Shown here piece after piece: positions 1 to 6,993 of a stretch of DNA of 9,228 nucleotides (the stretch's first letter is position 1; each line of letters starts with the position of its first letter). The stretch is from the NCBI GenBank assembly GCA_028292565.1, contig JAQGMD010000115.1:1-9228 (forward strand), read 5' to 3'. The notes under the pieces are model-generated. The model saw only the letters and a program-made list of their open reading frames with translations. It had not been told where the DNA came from and made no database searches. The stretch is from Burkholderia sp. (GTDB lineage Bacteria; Pseudomonadota; Gammaproteobacteria; Burkholderiales; Burkholderiaceae). Position numbers and translations under genes: made by a program.

Positions 1-2083
1 CATATTCTTTCTCAAAATCCAGTGTTTTGCGTTGTGAACTCATCGCCATCAACGCGCGCGACTGACCACCCTCTTCAGACTTCACCCACACCCACAAGCG
101 CCGCTCGCGGATATAGAACATCGAAAAAATCCCGAGCACCAGCAACAGGCAACCGAAGTAGACCACGTTCTTGCCCGGCGAGCGGGTTACCTGGAACACC
201 GATGCTTTGACTTCATTGAATTCTTTCAACTGAAGATAGACCGGGGCGCCATAGAAGAAAGCATCCGAATAGGCGTTGGTTGCAAGCTGCAGGAAGCGCG
301 CATGCTTCTCAGTGCCCTCGACCGCCTTCAGTCCTTCTTTTTCCCGCGCAGCTTGCCACAACTCCCACAAGCTCCCATTCAGGATTTTCATGAAGATATC
401 AGCGGCTTTTTCCTGGTCGGGAGCCGGCACCTGCTCGATGAATCTGGACACTGCCAGATAGCCCGACTCCTTCTCGTCGCCGGCAAAGATCATCAAGCCT
501 TTGAGCGCGGATTGCTGCAACTGACTGCGCAGCTTTTCCGCATCGTTGCGCGCGTCCGGCATTGTCCGCATTGCATAACGCCGGGCCGCTTGCGCTCGCA
601 AGTCGGGATTCGTGAGCGCAGCACGCAGGCGCATCCACTCTTCCACCGAATCGTTGTCATCGGCGGGGATGCGCAGGTAACGAAACTCTTCGCTAGGCGA
701 ATTTCGCATGCCGGTGAGGAAAACATATGCGTCATCAACCAGCACCGGCACCATGTAATTATGGTACTCACGCGCCTGTCCGGTCTTGTCGCGCAATTTG
801 TACTGTACGCTGGGGCCGACGTTTCTCAGGTCCTTGTTCTTCGGATTTTTGGCGGCGGACCCCAGGCGCTTGTCCAGGCCGGCGGCGAACTTTTCGTTAA
901 AACTTTGATTACTATTCACGGCGCGCAAATCCTGCCCGCGCTGCGCCATATTCTCGACATTGAACGGCCGAAAGCCCGACCACTCCACCGTAAATTCAGC
1001 GTCTTTGTCGGCACCCAAGGGCGTTGAGCTGCCGACTTCGCCTTCCATATCGAACGCGGAGCGTTGCGCCCCGATCATCGGATAACCGGCCAGTTTCAGC
1101 TTGCTGCCGCCGTCGTCAAAGCTGGATTGATAAACCGCAATCCCCTTATAGATCAAAGGCTCGTTGACCTTGATGGTCGCCGGGAATGTCTTGCCGGTTT
1201 CGTGGTCACGGACCACGACTTCGCTCGCAAACAATTTCGGCATACCAGTCGAGTAGTGCTCGACGATAAATTTCTTCAACTCAATCGTAAAAGGCAGGTC
1301 CTGAATCAGCACGCCCCTCTGTTGAGAAATGATCGCCGTGTTGCTGCTGGCACCCTCCGGAATCAGCGTGTTGCCGCGAAAGGTCGGATTGCCCAGGCCC
1401 AGCCGATGCTGTTCGGGGATTTGTGCGATGACCCCATTGCCGGCAAACGGCGTCTTACCGTAAATCCACTGCTGGATGCGGATCGGCAGGTCGGAGTCGA
1501 GCAAGCCGCCGACGCAGATGATCACGATCGCACTATGGGCAAAAATATAGCCCCATTTGTTTGCCGCGCCTTGCTTCGCCGCGATCAGTGTCGCGTTCTC
1601 TTTTTCGACGATCTTGACCTTATAGCCGTTGCCAGCGATGTGATTCACGAGATGCTGCGTGAGCGCGGCGCGCGGCGCCGCGGAATTCCATTCCGCCTTG
1701 TGGTGGAAATTGCGCAGCGACTGTTCGCGTACATTTTCACGCCAGCTGCGCATGTCCTTCAGCATCTTCGGCGCGTTACGCGTGATGCAAAGCGACGTCG
1801 ATAAAACCAGGAAGCCCATAATCAGCAGGAACCACCATGCCGAATAGACCGTATATAAACCGAGTTTTCCGAAAACCTCGAACCAGAACGGACCGAACTG
1901 GTTCACGTAGTTCGGCATCGGCTCGTTTTGCTTCAAGACCGTGCCGATTACCGACGCGATCGAAATCAGCGTCAACAGGCTGATCGCGAACCGCATCGAC
2001 GACAGCAGTTCTACAGCGTCGGCGAGCCAACGGCGTTCGGTCTTGAGTTGCCACCCGGCGGTACTTGTACTTGTGTCCATCAT
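1..2083 (-). CDS. resB: Cytochrome c biogenesis protein ResB (Ccs1), C-terminus cut by the window edge
   Basis: ResB/Ccs1 is the partner of CcsA (CcsB) in System II cytochrome c maturation, an inner-membrane complex that moves haem to the periplasm and joins it to CXXCH apocytochromes. The frame is open for 694 codons from a tandem ATG-ATG at 2083/2080 to base 2, with no stop or frameshift; the visible C-terminus (KTLDFEKEY) suggests only a few tens of residues are missing. Predicted membrane segments lie near residues 32-50, 77-100, 178-197 and 639-658, with a long periplasmic domain (about 200-635) between the last two, as in the family. The third segment carries the motif NKWGYIFAHSAIVI with His183, a likely haem-ligand histidine. 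Family-like blocks GQAREYHNYMVPV and FRYLRIPAD lie near 435-475. There is no good Shine-Dalgarno sequence, and the start lies 13 nt after a terminator U-tract. ccsA may follow beyond the left edge (inference). Confidence 0.95.
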   Translation of the reverse strand, partial: MMDTSTSTAGWQLKTERRWLADAVELLSSMRFAISLLTLISIASVIGTVLKQNEPMPNYVNQFGPFWFEVFGKLGLYTVYSAWWFLLIMGFLVLSTSLCITRNAPKMLKDMRSWRENVREQSLRNFHHKAEWNSAAPRAALTQHLVNHIAGNGYKVKIVEKENATLIAAKQGAANKWGYIFAHSAIVIICVGGLLDSDLPIRIQQWIYGKTPFAGNGVIAQIPEQHRLGLGNPTFRGNTLIPEGASSNTAIISQQRGVLIQDLPFTIELKKFIVEHYSTGMPKLFASEVVVRDHETGKTFPATIKVNEPLIYKGIAVYQSSFDDGGSKLKLAGYPMIGAQRSAFDMEGEVGSSTPLGADKDAEFTVEWSGFRPFNVENMAQRGQDLRAVNSNQSFNEKFAAGLDKRLGSAAKNPKNKDLRNVGPSVQYKLRDKTGQAREYHNYMVPVLVDDAYVFLTGMRNSPSEEFRYLRIPADDNDSVEEWMRLRAALTNPDLRAQAARRYAMRTMPDARNDAEKLRSQLQQSALKGLMIFAGDEKESGYLAVSRFIEQVPAPDQEKAADIFMKILNGSLWELWQAAREKEGLKAVEGTEKHARFLQLATNAYSDAFFYGAPVYLQLKEFNEVKASVFQVTRSPGKNVVYFGCLLLVLGIFSMFYIRERRLWVWVKSEEGGQSRALMAMSSQRKTLDFEKEY

Positions 2084-2096
2084 CTCGTCAGAAAGC

Positions 2097-2123
2097 AAAA
2101 AGGGGGTGGCTCAAGCCACCCCC
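2097..2123 (-). terminator. Intrinsic terminator after the cytochrome c4 gene
   Basis: On the minus strand a perfect 9-bp stem, GGGGGTGGC/GCCACCCCC (2102-2110 with 2115-2123), has a 4-nt loop and is followed at once by TTTTT (2101-2097). It lies 29 bp past the cytochrome c4 stop and ends only 13 nt before the resB start codon, so it separates the two genes transcriptionally, or attenuates resB if they share a transcript. Confidence 0.9.
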
Positions 2124-2152
2124 TCCATTATGTTATTTTGCTGCTATTTTGA

Positions 2153-2812
2153 TTACTTCAAACCTGCGATGTAGTCGGCGACGGCCTGGATTTCATCATC
2201 GGCCATGCGCTTTGCAATCGTGGTCATCTGGGGGCTGTTCTTGCGAGCACCTGAGCGGAATGCAACCAACTGTGCCGCAGTGTAATCCTGATGCTGACCG
2301 CCAAGGCGAGCAAACTGGGCGGGAATCCCAGCACCGTTCGCTGCATGGCAAGCTGCGCAGGCAGGCACATTTTTTTCTGCGATACCACCGCGGAAGATCT
2401 TCTTGCCAAGTTCAACCGTGTCCTTGTTCTTCGCTGCGCCCGGCTTGATTGCCTGCTTATCGAGATAGGCGGAGATATTTTTCATATCTTCATCGGTCAT
2501 TGCCTTGGCGATCGGGCTCATCACCGGATTATTACGCTGCGGGGTCTTGAAATCCAGGAGCTGCTTGTAAATATAAGCTTCATGCTGGGCGGCCAATTTC
2601 GGATTTTGCACGATAGAAGAATTGCCGGCCGCGCCATGGCACGATACGCACGCAATGATATTGCGGGAGGCGTCGCCATTCGTATAAAGCGTTTCTCCTT
2701 TGGCCAGATCCGCCTTCGGCGCTTTTTTCTCTTCTGCGGCATATGCGATGGAAGAAACAGCCAGCATCGCAACAAACACGGACTTCACAAACGGTAAAAA
2801 CGCACGATTCAT
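2153..2812 (-). CDS. cc4: Dihaem cytochrome c4, periplasmic
   Basis: Cytochromes c4 are periplasmic two-domain electron carriers that feed terminal oxidases. The 219-residue protein starts with a Sec signal peptide (hydrophobic stretch about residues 8-24, likely cut after AYA, residue 25). Two class I cytochrome domains follow, each with one CXXCH haem site: CVSCH at 55-59 and CAACH at 152-156. Likely axial methionines are Met98 (NPVM) and Met196 (NSPQM). The repeated pattern CxxCH, (K/R)L..QH, Y...QL..F, M..IA..M, DDE(I/M)...Y(I/L) shows the internal duplication typical of c4. Length is usual for the family. AGGGTG ends 5 nt before the ATG and supports the start. The gene diverges from engB and is followed by a strong terminator. 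As a c-type cytochrome it depends on the ResB system encoded just downstream. I see nothing aberrant in it. Confidence 0.95.
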   Translation of the reverse strand: MNRAFLPFVKSVFVAMLAVSSIAYAAEEKKAPKADLAKGETLYTNGDASRNIIACVSCHGAAGNSSIVQNPKLAAQHEAYIYKQLLDFKTPQRNNPVMSPIAKAMTDEDMKNISAYLDKQAIKPGAAKNKDTVELGKKIFRGGIAEKNVPACAACHAANGAGIPAQFARLGGQHQDYTAAQLVAFRSGARKNSPQMTTIAKRMADDEIQAVADYIAGLK

Positions 2813-2900
2813 TCAAACACCCTGGGACTTGATATTAAAATTCTGGCCTGTCGGCGGCGGACTGTACGTGACTTCTGCGGCGCAACAACACATAACCGCT

Positions 2901-2912
2901 TATTGTACAATA
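2901..2912. promoter_or_regulatory. 12-bp palindrome in the c4/engB divergent region
   Basis: TATTGTACAATA is a perfect palindrome in the 154-bp gap between the divergent cytochrome c4 and engB genes. Each strand reads TACAAT, a 5/6 match to the sigma-70 -10 box, so the palindrome could hold overlapping -10 elements for both directions or be an operator half-covering them. I found no convincing -35 box at 16-18 bp on either side, so the promoter reading is weak. The rest of 2813-2966 holds only the c4 ribosome binding site and a pyrimidine-rich engB leader without a clear Shine-Dalgarno sequence. Confidence 0.35.
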
Positions 2913-2966
2913 GCTTTCGAGCATTTTCGCTCTCACCTCTGCATTTTCTGCTCCCCCAATATCCCT

Positions 2967-3674
2967 ATGTCCCTACTTTGGCAGGCCCGTTTTTTTACTA
3001 CGGTAAACCATCTCCGTGACTTGCCAAAAACGCAAGTCCCCGAAATCGCTTTTGCCGGGCGCTCGAACGCCGGCAAATCGACGGCAATCAACATCCTCTG
3101 TAACCAGAAAAAACTGGCGTTCGCTTCCAAGACGCCCGGGCGCACCCAGCACATCAATTATTTTTCGATCGGCGGAGCGCACGTCGGGCAGCACAGGAAA
3201 GACGAAACACGGGTCGATGAAATTCGCGCCCTGCTGGTCGATCTTCCCGGCTATGGTTACGCTGAAGTGCCCGGCGCTGCGAAATTGTATTGGAACGAAC
3301 TGCTGGGCAGTTATATTCAAACCCGCGAGCAGTTAGCCGCACTGATCCTGATCATGGATTCGCGCCGTCCTTTTACTGAACTCGATACGCAGATGCTGGA
3401 GTGGTTTGCACCGACCGGAAAACCGATTCATTGCCTGCTCACCAAAGCCGACAAACTCAACCGGAACGACTCCACTAACGCGCTGCGCCTTGCGCGGTCC
3501 GTGCTCAGCAGCTATGTTGATGAACAAGGCCAGCCGCTGCCATTCACAGTCCAACTCTTTTCAGCATTGAAACGCACGGGACTCGAAGAGGCGGATGACC
3601 GCATTCTGAACTTGCTGGGACTGGATGAGAATCCCGACGTCGCCGACGAGCATGCGGACGACAGCCGCGAATAA
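2967..3674 (+). CDS. engB: Ribosome-biogenesis GTPase EngB (YsxC/YihA)
   Basis: EngB is a TrmE-Era-EngA-YihA family GTPase needed for late 50S subunit assembly. All G motifs are visible in the 235-residue product: G1 GRSNAGKS (31-38), G2 region TPGRT (56-60), G3 DLPG (92-95), G4 TKAD (159-162) and G5 SALKR (199-203). The frame is open upstream to an ATG at 2700, but I chose 2967 because the family begins [17 protein letters not shown] and the upstream stretch overlaps the cytochrome c4 gene antisense. No clear Shine-Dalgarno sequence precedes this start (the leader is C- and T-rich). Compared with the roughly 210-residue E. coli protein it has an insert between G2 and G3 (about 70-90) and an acidic tail (about 220-235), both of which I recall from betaproteobacterial homologues. 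No plus-strand T-run follows the gene. Confidence 0.96.
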   Translation: MSLLWQARFFTTVNHLRDLPKTQVPEIAFAGRSNAGKSTAINILCNQKKLAFASKTPGRTQHINYFSIGGAHVGQHRKDETRVDEIRALLVDLPGYGYAEVPGAAKLYWNELLGSYIQTREQLAALILIMDSRRPFTELDTQMLEWFAPTGKPIHCLLTKADKLNRNDSTNALRLARSVLSSYVDEQGQPLPFTVQLFSALKRTGLEEADDRILNLLGLDENPDVADEHADDSRE

Positions 3675-3712
3675 CCGTGCGACCTACACTGCGACGGACG
3701 CATCGAAAGGAC

Positions 3713-3748
3713 AAAAAAAACCCTGGAGAAAGGGGAGGATCTCCAGGG
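3713..3748 (-). terminator. Intrinsic terminator on minus strand, orphan with respect to coding genes
   Basis: The 9-bp stem CCCTGGAGA/TCTCCAGGG (3721-3729 with 3740-3748) has a 10-nt loop and is followed on the minus strand by TTTTTTTT (3720-3713). Both flanking genes, engB and hemB, are on the plus strand, so this strong minus-strand terminator serves no protein gene. On the plus strand no T-run follows the stem, so it is a poor engB terminator. It is the main evidence for a minus-strand RNA gene here. Confidence 0.85.
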
Positions 3749-3820
3749 CAGTAACGCCTTATCGCTAATGCCACGATACGGCCCCGCTCAGGGAGGAGAA
3801 GCGGGAGGTGAGTGATCACC
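3713..3820 (-). ncRNA. Candidate trans-acting small RNA converging on engB (unnamed)
   Basis: No protein-coding gene fits the 228-bp engB-hemB gap, yet its minus strand reads as a compact chain of four stem-loops ending in a terminator. SL1 is AGGTGA/TCACCT (3821-3806). SL2 is CCCGCT/AGCGGG (3805-3783) with loop TCTCCTCCCTG. SL3 is TATCG/CGATA flanked by GCC/GGC (3782-3756). The last is CCCTGGAGA/TCTCCAGGG (3748-3721) with loop TCCTCCCCTT, followed by eight T (3720-3713). The two C-rich loops (CUCCUCCC, CCUCCCC) are of the anti-Shine-Dalgarno type known in several Hfq-linked sRNA families, and the U8 tail suits Hfq binding. Length would be about 108 nt. The 5' end is inferred from structure and a weak promoter. 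From memory, Spot 42 (spf) in E. coli and ErsA in Pseudomonas also neighbour engB. Homology to either is not claimed; expression is unproven. Confidence 0.6.
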
Positions 3821-3826
3821 TATTGC

Positions 3827-3854
3827 TGAGATAGAGGTGCACCTCAAAAGTTTC
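3827..3854 (-). promoter_or_regulatory. Possible sigma-E-type promoter for the candidate sRNA
   Basis: On the minus strand GAAACTT (3854-3848), 6 of 7 to the RpoE -35 consensus GGAACTT, is followed after 16 nt by TCTCA (3831-3827), a loose match to ECF -10 boxes such as TCTGA. Initiation would fall near 3820, just before SL1 of the candidate sRNA. A weak sigma-70 alternative is CTGAAA-N17-TATCTC in the same stretch. This is pattern matching only. Confidence 0.25.
3834..3845. repeat. Perfect palindrome GAGGTGCACCTC upstream of hemB
   Basis: GAGGTGCACCTC is a 12-bp perfect palindrome 58 bp upstream of the hemB start. It sits inside the spacer of the proposed minus-strand sRNA promoter, so it could be an operator for that transcript or for hemB. 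No regulator is recognised from the motif. Confidence 0.35.
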
Positions 3855-3859
3855 AGGTT

Positions 3860-4922
<1,063 letters not shown>

Positions 4923-4944
4923 ACCGAACTGCTGAACTGCGGGT

Positions 4945-4965
4945 CCGGAGTACTGACCACTCCGG
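4945..4965 (+). repeat. Small hairpin downstream of hemB
   Basis: CCGGAGT (4945-4951) and ACTCCGG (4959-4965) form a perfect 7-bp stem with a 7-nt loop, 22 bp past the hemB stop. No T-run follows, so it is not a canonical terminator; it could protect the mRNA 3' end or help factor-dependent termination. Confidence 0.4.
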
Positions 4966-4990
4966 CACTCGGCATCATTCCGCCATTTCA

Positions 4991-5031
4991 TTTCCCATTG
5001 TTTCCGCTACCATGGCGGAAACAATGGGAAA
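4991..5031. repeat. Perfect 17-bp inverted repeat at the 5' end of the corA-type gene
   Basis: TTTCCCATTGTTTCCGC (4991-5007) and its exact reverse complement (5015-5031) flank a 7-nt loop, TACCATG. The loop contains an in-frame ATG (5012) of the downstream gene. No T-run follows on either strand, so it is not a standard terminator. A competing 9-bp pairing also exists: TTCCGCCAT (4978-4986) with ATGGCGGAA (5012-5020). The structure ends 13 nt before the start codon I favour (5045), so it would sit in the 5' leader and could gate translation. Confidence 0.85.
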
Positions 5032-5044
5032 AGCTGAGCCTCGC

Positions 5045-6151
5045 ATGGATATCTTTGTCATCAATGGCAGCCAGGCCCTACTGGCGAAGGAAGCACCGTC
5101 CGAAATCCCGGCACAAGGCTTTGTTTGGCTGGACGCGACGCACGAGGAAGTCGCCGCCAATACCGGCACATGGCGCGACACGATCGAGCGCATCACTGGC
5201 GTTCATGTTTACGACCCGCACCTGACAGATGCGACCAACCTGTCCCATCCCTCTTACTTCGATTCGACCCACGATTATGCTATGGTCGTGTTTCGCAAGC
5301 TGGCGCTAAGTAGTGACGCGGATGACCTTGCGGATACCGCCGACACAGGGACGAAGCGCAAGATTCCTCCGGCACTGACCAGGCTAGCCACCAAGCCAGT
5401 GACCTTTCTATTGACGGAGCGCGCACTGGTAACGGTTCATGCGCCGAACAGCCGGACGATCGAAGCGACTCGCAACCGTTTGCTCGAGCAAAGACCGAAG
5501 CGCGACGGAAGCGCCTCAGGCCGCCTGCCATCGTCGCCGGAAGAGCTGATGCTGCGACTGCTGAATGCGATGGTGGACCAGTACCTTGAGTTACGTCAGC
5601 CGCTCACCACACAAATCGATCGCTGGCAGCGCGCGTTGCTCAATCCACGCCGCCCGTTTAACGACTGGCAGGCGCTACTGGATGCCCGCAACGAGTTACA
5701 CAAGCTCGACCACCTGAGCGAAGGACAGCACGACGCGTTGCAGGAATTGCGCGACTACCTGGTGGACAATGAGGACGGCAGCACGCACAACCGCGCCAAC
5801 GACTTGCTGCTGGTGCGGGTCAACGATGTAATGGAACACATCACACGGGTAGTGAATCACGCCCGCCGGCTTGAGTCTTCCATCGAATCCGCAGTGCAGA
5901 TTCATTTCTCCGCCATGGCGCACCGTACAAGCGAAATCATGCGTACGCTCACCGTCATCACCGCGCTGTTCATGCCGCTGACGCTGATCACCGGGATCTT
6001 CGGCATGAACTTTGACTATCTTCCGCTATTGAAGGACCATAACGGTTTCTGGATCACGATGGGGGCAATGGCGCTGATCGTGGTCGGCATGTTGGCATTC
6101 TTCCGACGCAAACGATATCTCGACGACCAGTCATCCGATAGCGACGGATAG
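5045..6151 (+). CDS. corA: CorA-family divalent metal ion transporter
   Basis: CorA proteins are pentameric inner-membrane channels for Mg2+ (or Co2+, Ni2+; Zn2+ in the ZntB branch). The product has a large cytoplasmic N-terminal domain rich in charged helices, then two C-terminal membrane segments: VITALFMPLTLITGIF, ending in the signature GMN (residues 320-322 from this start), and WITMGAMALIVVGMLAFF, followed by a basic RRKRYL tail. From 5045 it has 368 residues; an earlier ATG at 5012 gives 379. I chose 5045 because the recalled family N-terminus resembles MDIF, a weak GAG lies 6 nt upstream, and the 5012 ATG sits in a hairpin loop with no ribosome binding site. The GMNFDYLPLL context resembles CorA (GMNFE.MPEL) more than ZntB, but the ion cannot be told from sequence alone. 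It converges on the peroxiredoxin gene and shares its terminator. Confidence 0.85.
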   Translation: MDIFVINGSQALLAKEAPSEIPAQGFVWLDATHEEVAANTGTWRDTIERITGVHVYDPHLTDATNLSHPSYFDSTHDYAMVVFRKLALSSDADDLADTADTGTKRKIPPALTRLATKPVTFLLTERALVTVHAPNSRTIEATRNRLLEQRPKRDGSASGRLPSSPEELMLRLLNAMVDQYLELRQPLTTQIDRWQRALLNPRRPFNDWQALLDARNELHKLDHLSEGQHDALQELRDYLVDNEDGSTHNRANDLLLVRVNDVMEHITRVVNHARRLESSIESAVQIHFSAMAHRTSEIMRTLTVITALFMPLTLITGIFGMNFDYLPLLKDHNGFWITMGAMALIVVGMLAFFRRKRYLDDQSSDSDG

Positions 6152-6174
6152 GCTGCACGCAGCTATACACGCAT

Positions 6175-6204
6175 AAAAAAGCGCCCTTTGAACAAAGGGC
6201 GCTT
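6175..6204. terminator. Bidirectional intrinsic terminator between convergent corA and peroxiredoxin genes
   Basis: GCGCCCTTT (6181-6189) and AAAGGGCGC (6194-6202) pair perfectly around loop GAAC, extended by AA/TT. On the minus strand the stem is followed by TTTTTT (6180-6175), an excellent terminator 20 bp past the peroxiredoxin stop. On the plus strand it is followed by the weaker TTCTTGTTT, 29 bp past the corA stop, so it probably serves both genes. Confidence 0.92.
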
Positions 6205-6223
6205 CTTGTTTAAGCAAGGTCGT

Positions 6224-6862
6224 TTATTTGTTCGGCTGCGGTGTAATACGCAGATACGGACGCGGCGCCTTGTAACCTTTCGGGTATTTCTGCTTGATGA
6301 CCGCCTCGTCCTGCACGGTAAGCGGGATGATCACATCGTCGCCGTCGCGCCAGTTGCCTGGTGTCGCAACGGTATACCCGTCGGTCAGTTGCAGCGCGTC
6401 GATTACGCGCAGCACTTCATCGAAATTGCGTCCGGTGCTCATCGGATAAGTGATGGTCAGGCGCACTTTCTTTTTTGGGTCGATCACAAACAGCGAGCGC
6501 ACCGTTGCCGTTTCCGACTGATTCGGGTGAATCATGTCGTACAGGGTAGAGACTTTCTTGTCGACGTCGGCAATGATCGGGAAGCCTACTACCGTGTTTT
6601 GCGTTTCCTCAATGTCCTTGACCCATTGCGCATGCTTGTCTACCGGATCTACCGACAGCGCGATGGCTTTGACATTACGCTTTTCGAATTCAGGCTTCAG
6701 TTTCGCGGTCAGGCCGAGTTCGGTCGTGCAGACCGGAGTGAAGTCAGCCGGATGCGAGAACAGGACGACCCATTTGTCACCGGCCCACTCATGAAACTTG
6801 ATCTTGCCGGCGGAGGAATCCTGTTCAAAATCGGGGGCGGTATCACCAAGATGCAGACTCAT
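6224..6862 (-). CDS. 1-Cys peroxiredoxin (Prx6/LsfA type)
   Basis: This cytoplasmic thiol peroxidase reduces hydrogen peroxide and organic hydroperoxides. The 212-residue protein has the Prx active site PADFTPVC with peroxidatic Cys45 and Thr42, and the conserved Arg122 (VRSLFVIDP). Cys45 is the only cysteine in the protein, so no resolving cysteine exists and an external thiol must recycle the sulfenic acid. The long C-terminal domain, about residues 150-212 with VATPGNWRDGDDVIIP, is the Prx6-class dimerisation region. The bacterial LsfA proteins are the nearest named group I recall. The start is supported by GGAG 6 nt upstream (GGGAGAAGGATATG). A good sigma-70 promoter lies 31-59 bp upstream, and a terminator follows, so it is probably transcribed alone. 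It has no signal peptide. Confidence 0.95.
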   Translation of the reverse strand: MSLHLGDTAPDFEQDSSAGKIKFHEWAGDKWVVLFSHPADFTPVCTTELGLTAKLKPEFEKRNVKAIALSVDPVDKHAQWVKDIEETQNTVVGFPIIADVDKKVSTLYDMIHPNQSETATVRSLFVIDPKKKVRLTITYPMSTGRNFDEVLRVIDALQLTDGYTVATPGNWRDGDDVIIPLTVQDEAVIKQKYPKGYKAPRPYLRITPQPNK

Positions 6863-6892
6863 ATCCTTCTCCCAAAAAGTTATCCAACGAAT

Positions 6893-6921
6893 AATATAGC
6901 GGCTCCCTGCAGACTACTCAA
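6893..6921 (-). promoter_or_regulatory. Sigma-70 promoter of the peroxiredoxin gene
   Basis: On the minus strand TTGAGT (6921-6916; 4/6) and TATATT (6898-6893; 5/6) are separated by exactly 17 bp (6915-6899). Transcription would start near 6886, giving a leader of about 24 nt that contains the GGGAG ribosome binding site. Confidence 0.6.
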
Positions 6922-6928
6922 CGACAGA

Positions 6929-6952
6929 GAAGTTAGTTCCTTATGCAACTTC
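6929..6952. promoter_or_regulatory. Inverted repeat upstream of the peroxiredoxin -35 box
   Basis: GAAGTT (6929-6934) and AACTTC (6947-6952) form a 6-bp dyad with 12-nt spacing, 7 bp upstream of the -35 box. The position suits an activator site such as that of a LysR-type regulator. It does not match the OxyR pattern as I remember it. It could also be a weak hairpin in the 3' flank of dsbD, which otherwise has no intrinsic terminator in 6863-6993. Confidence 0.3.
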
Positions 6953-6993
6953 CAGTATATCAATTACAGGGATCACAGGTCAGGAGACATGGA

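Noticed and set aside
302..1804. Long plus-strand open frames (302-1027, 1064-1804)
   Set aside because: They are antisense to the intact resB frame, whose translation is clearly ResB; no family signature is seen in them.
2813..2850. FNR/ANR box upstream of cytochrome c4
   Set aside because: TTGATATTAAAATT matches only one half-site of TTGAT-N4-ATCAA.
2700..2966. N-terminal extension of EngB from an ATG at 2700
   Set aside because: It overlaps the cytochrome c4 coding region antisense and the residues do not resemble EngB; the family start fits 2967.
4945..4965. Intrinsic terminator for hemB
   Set aside because: The stem is real, but no T-run follows it.
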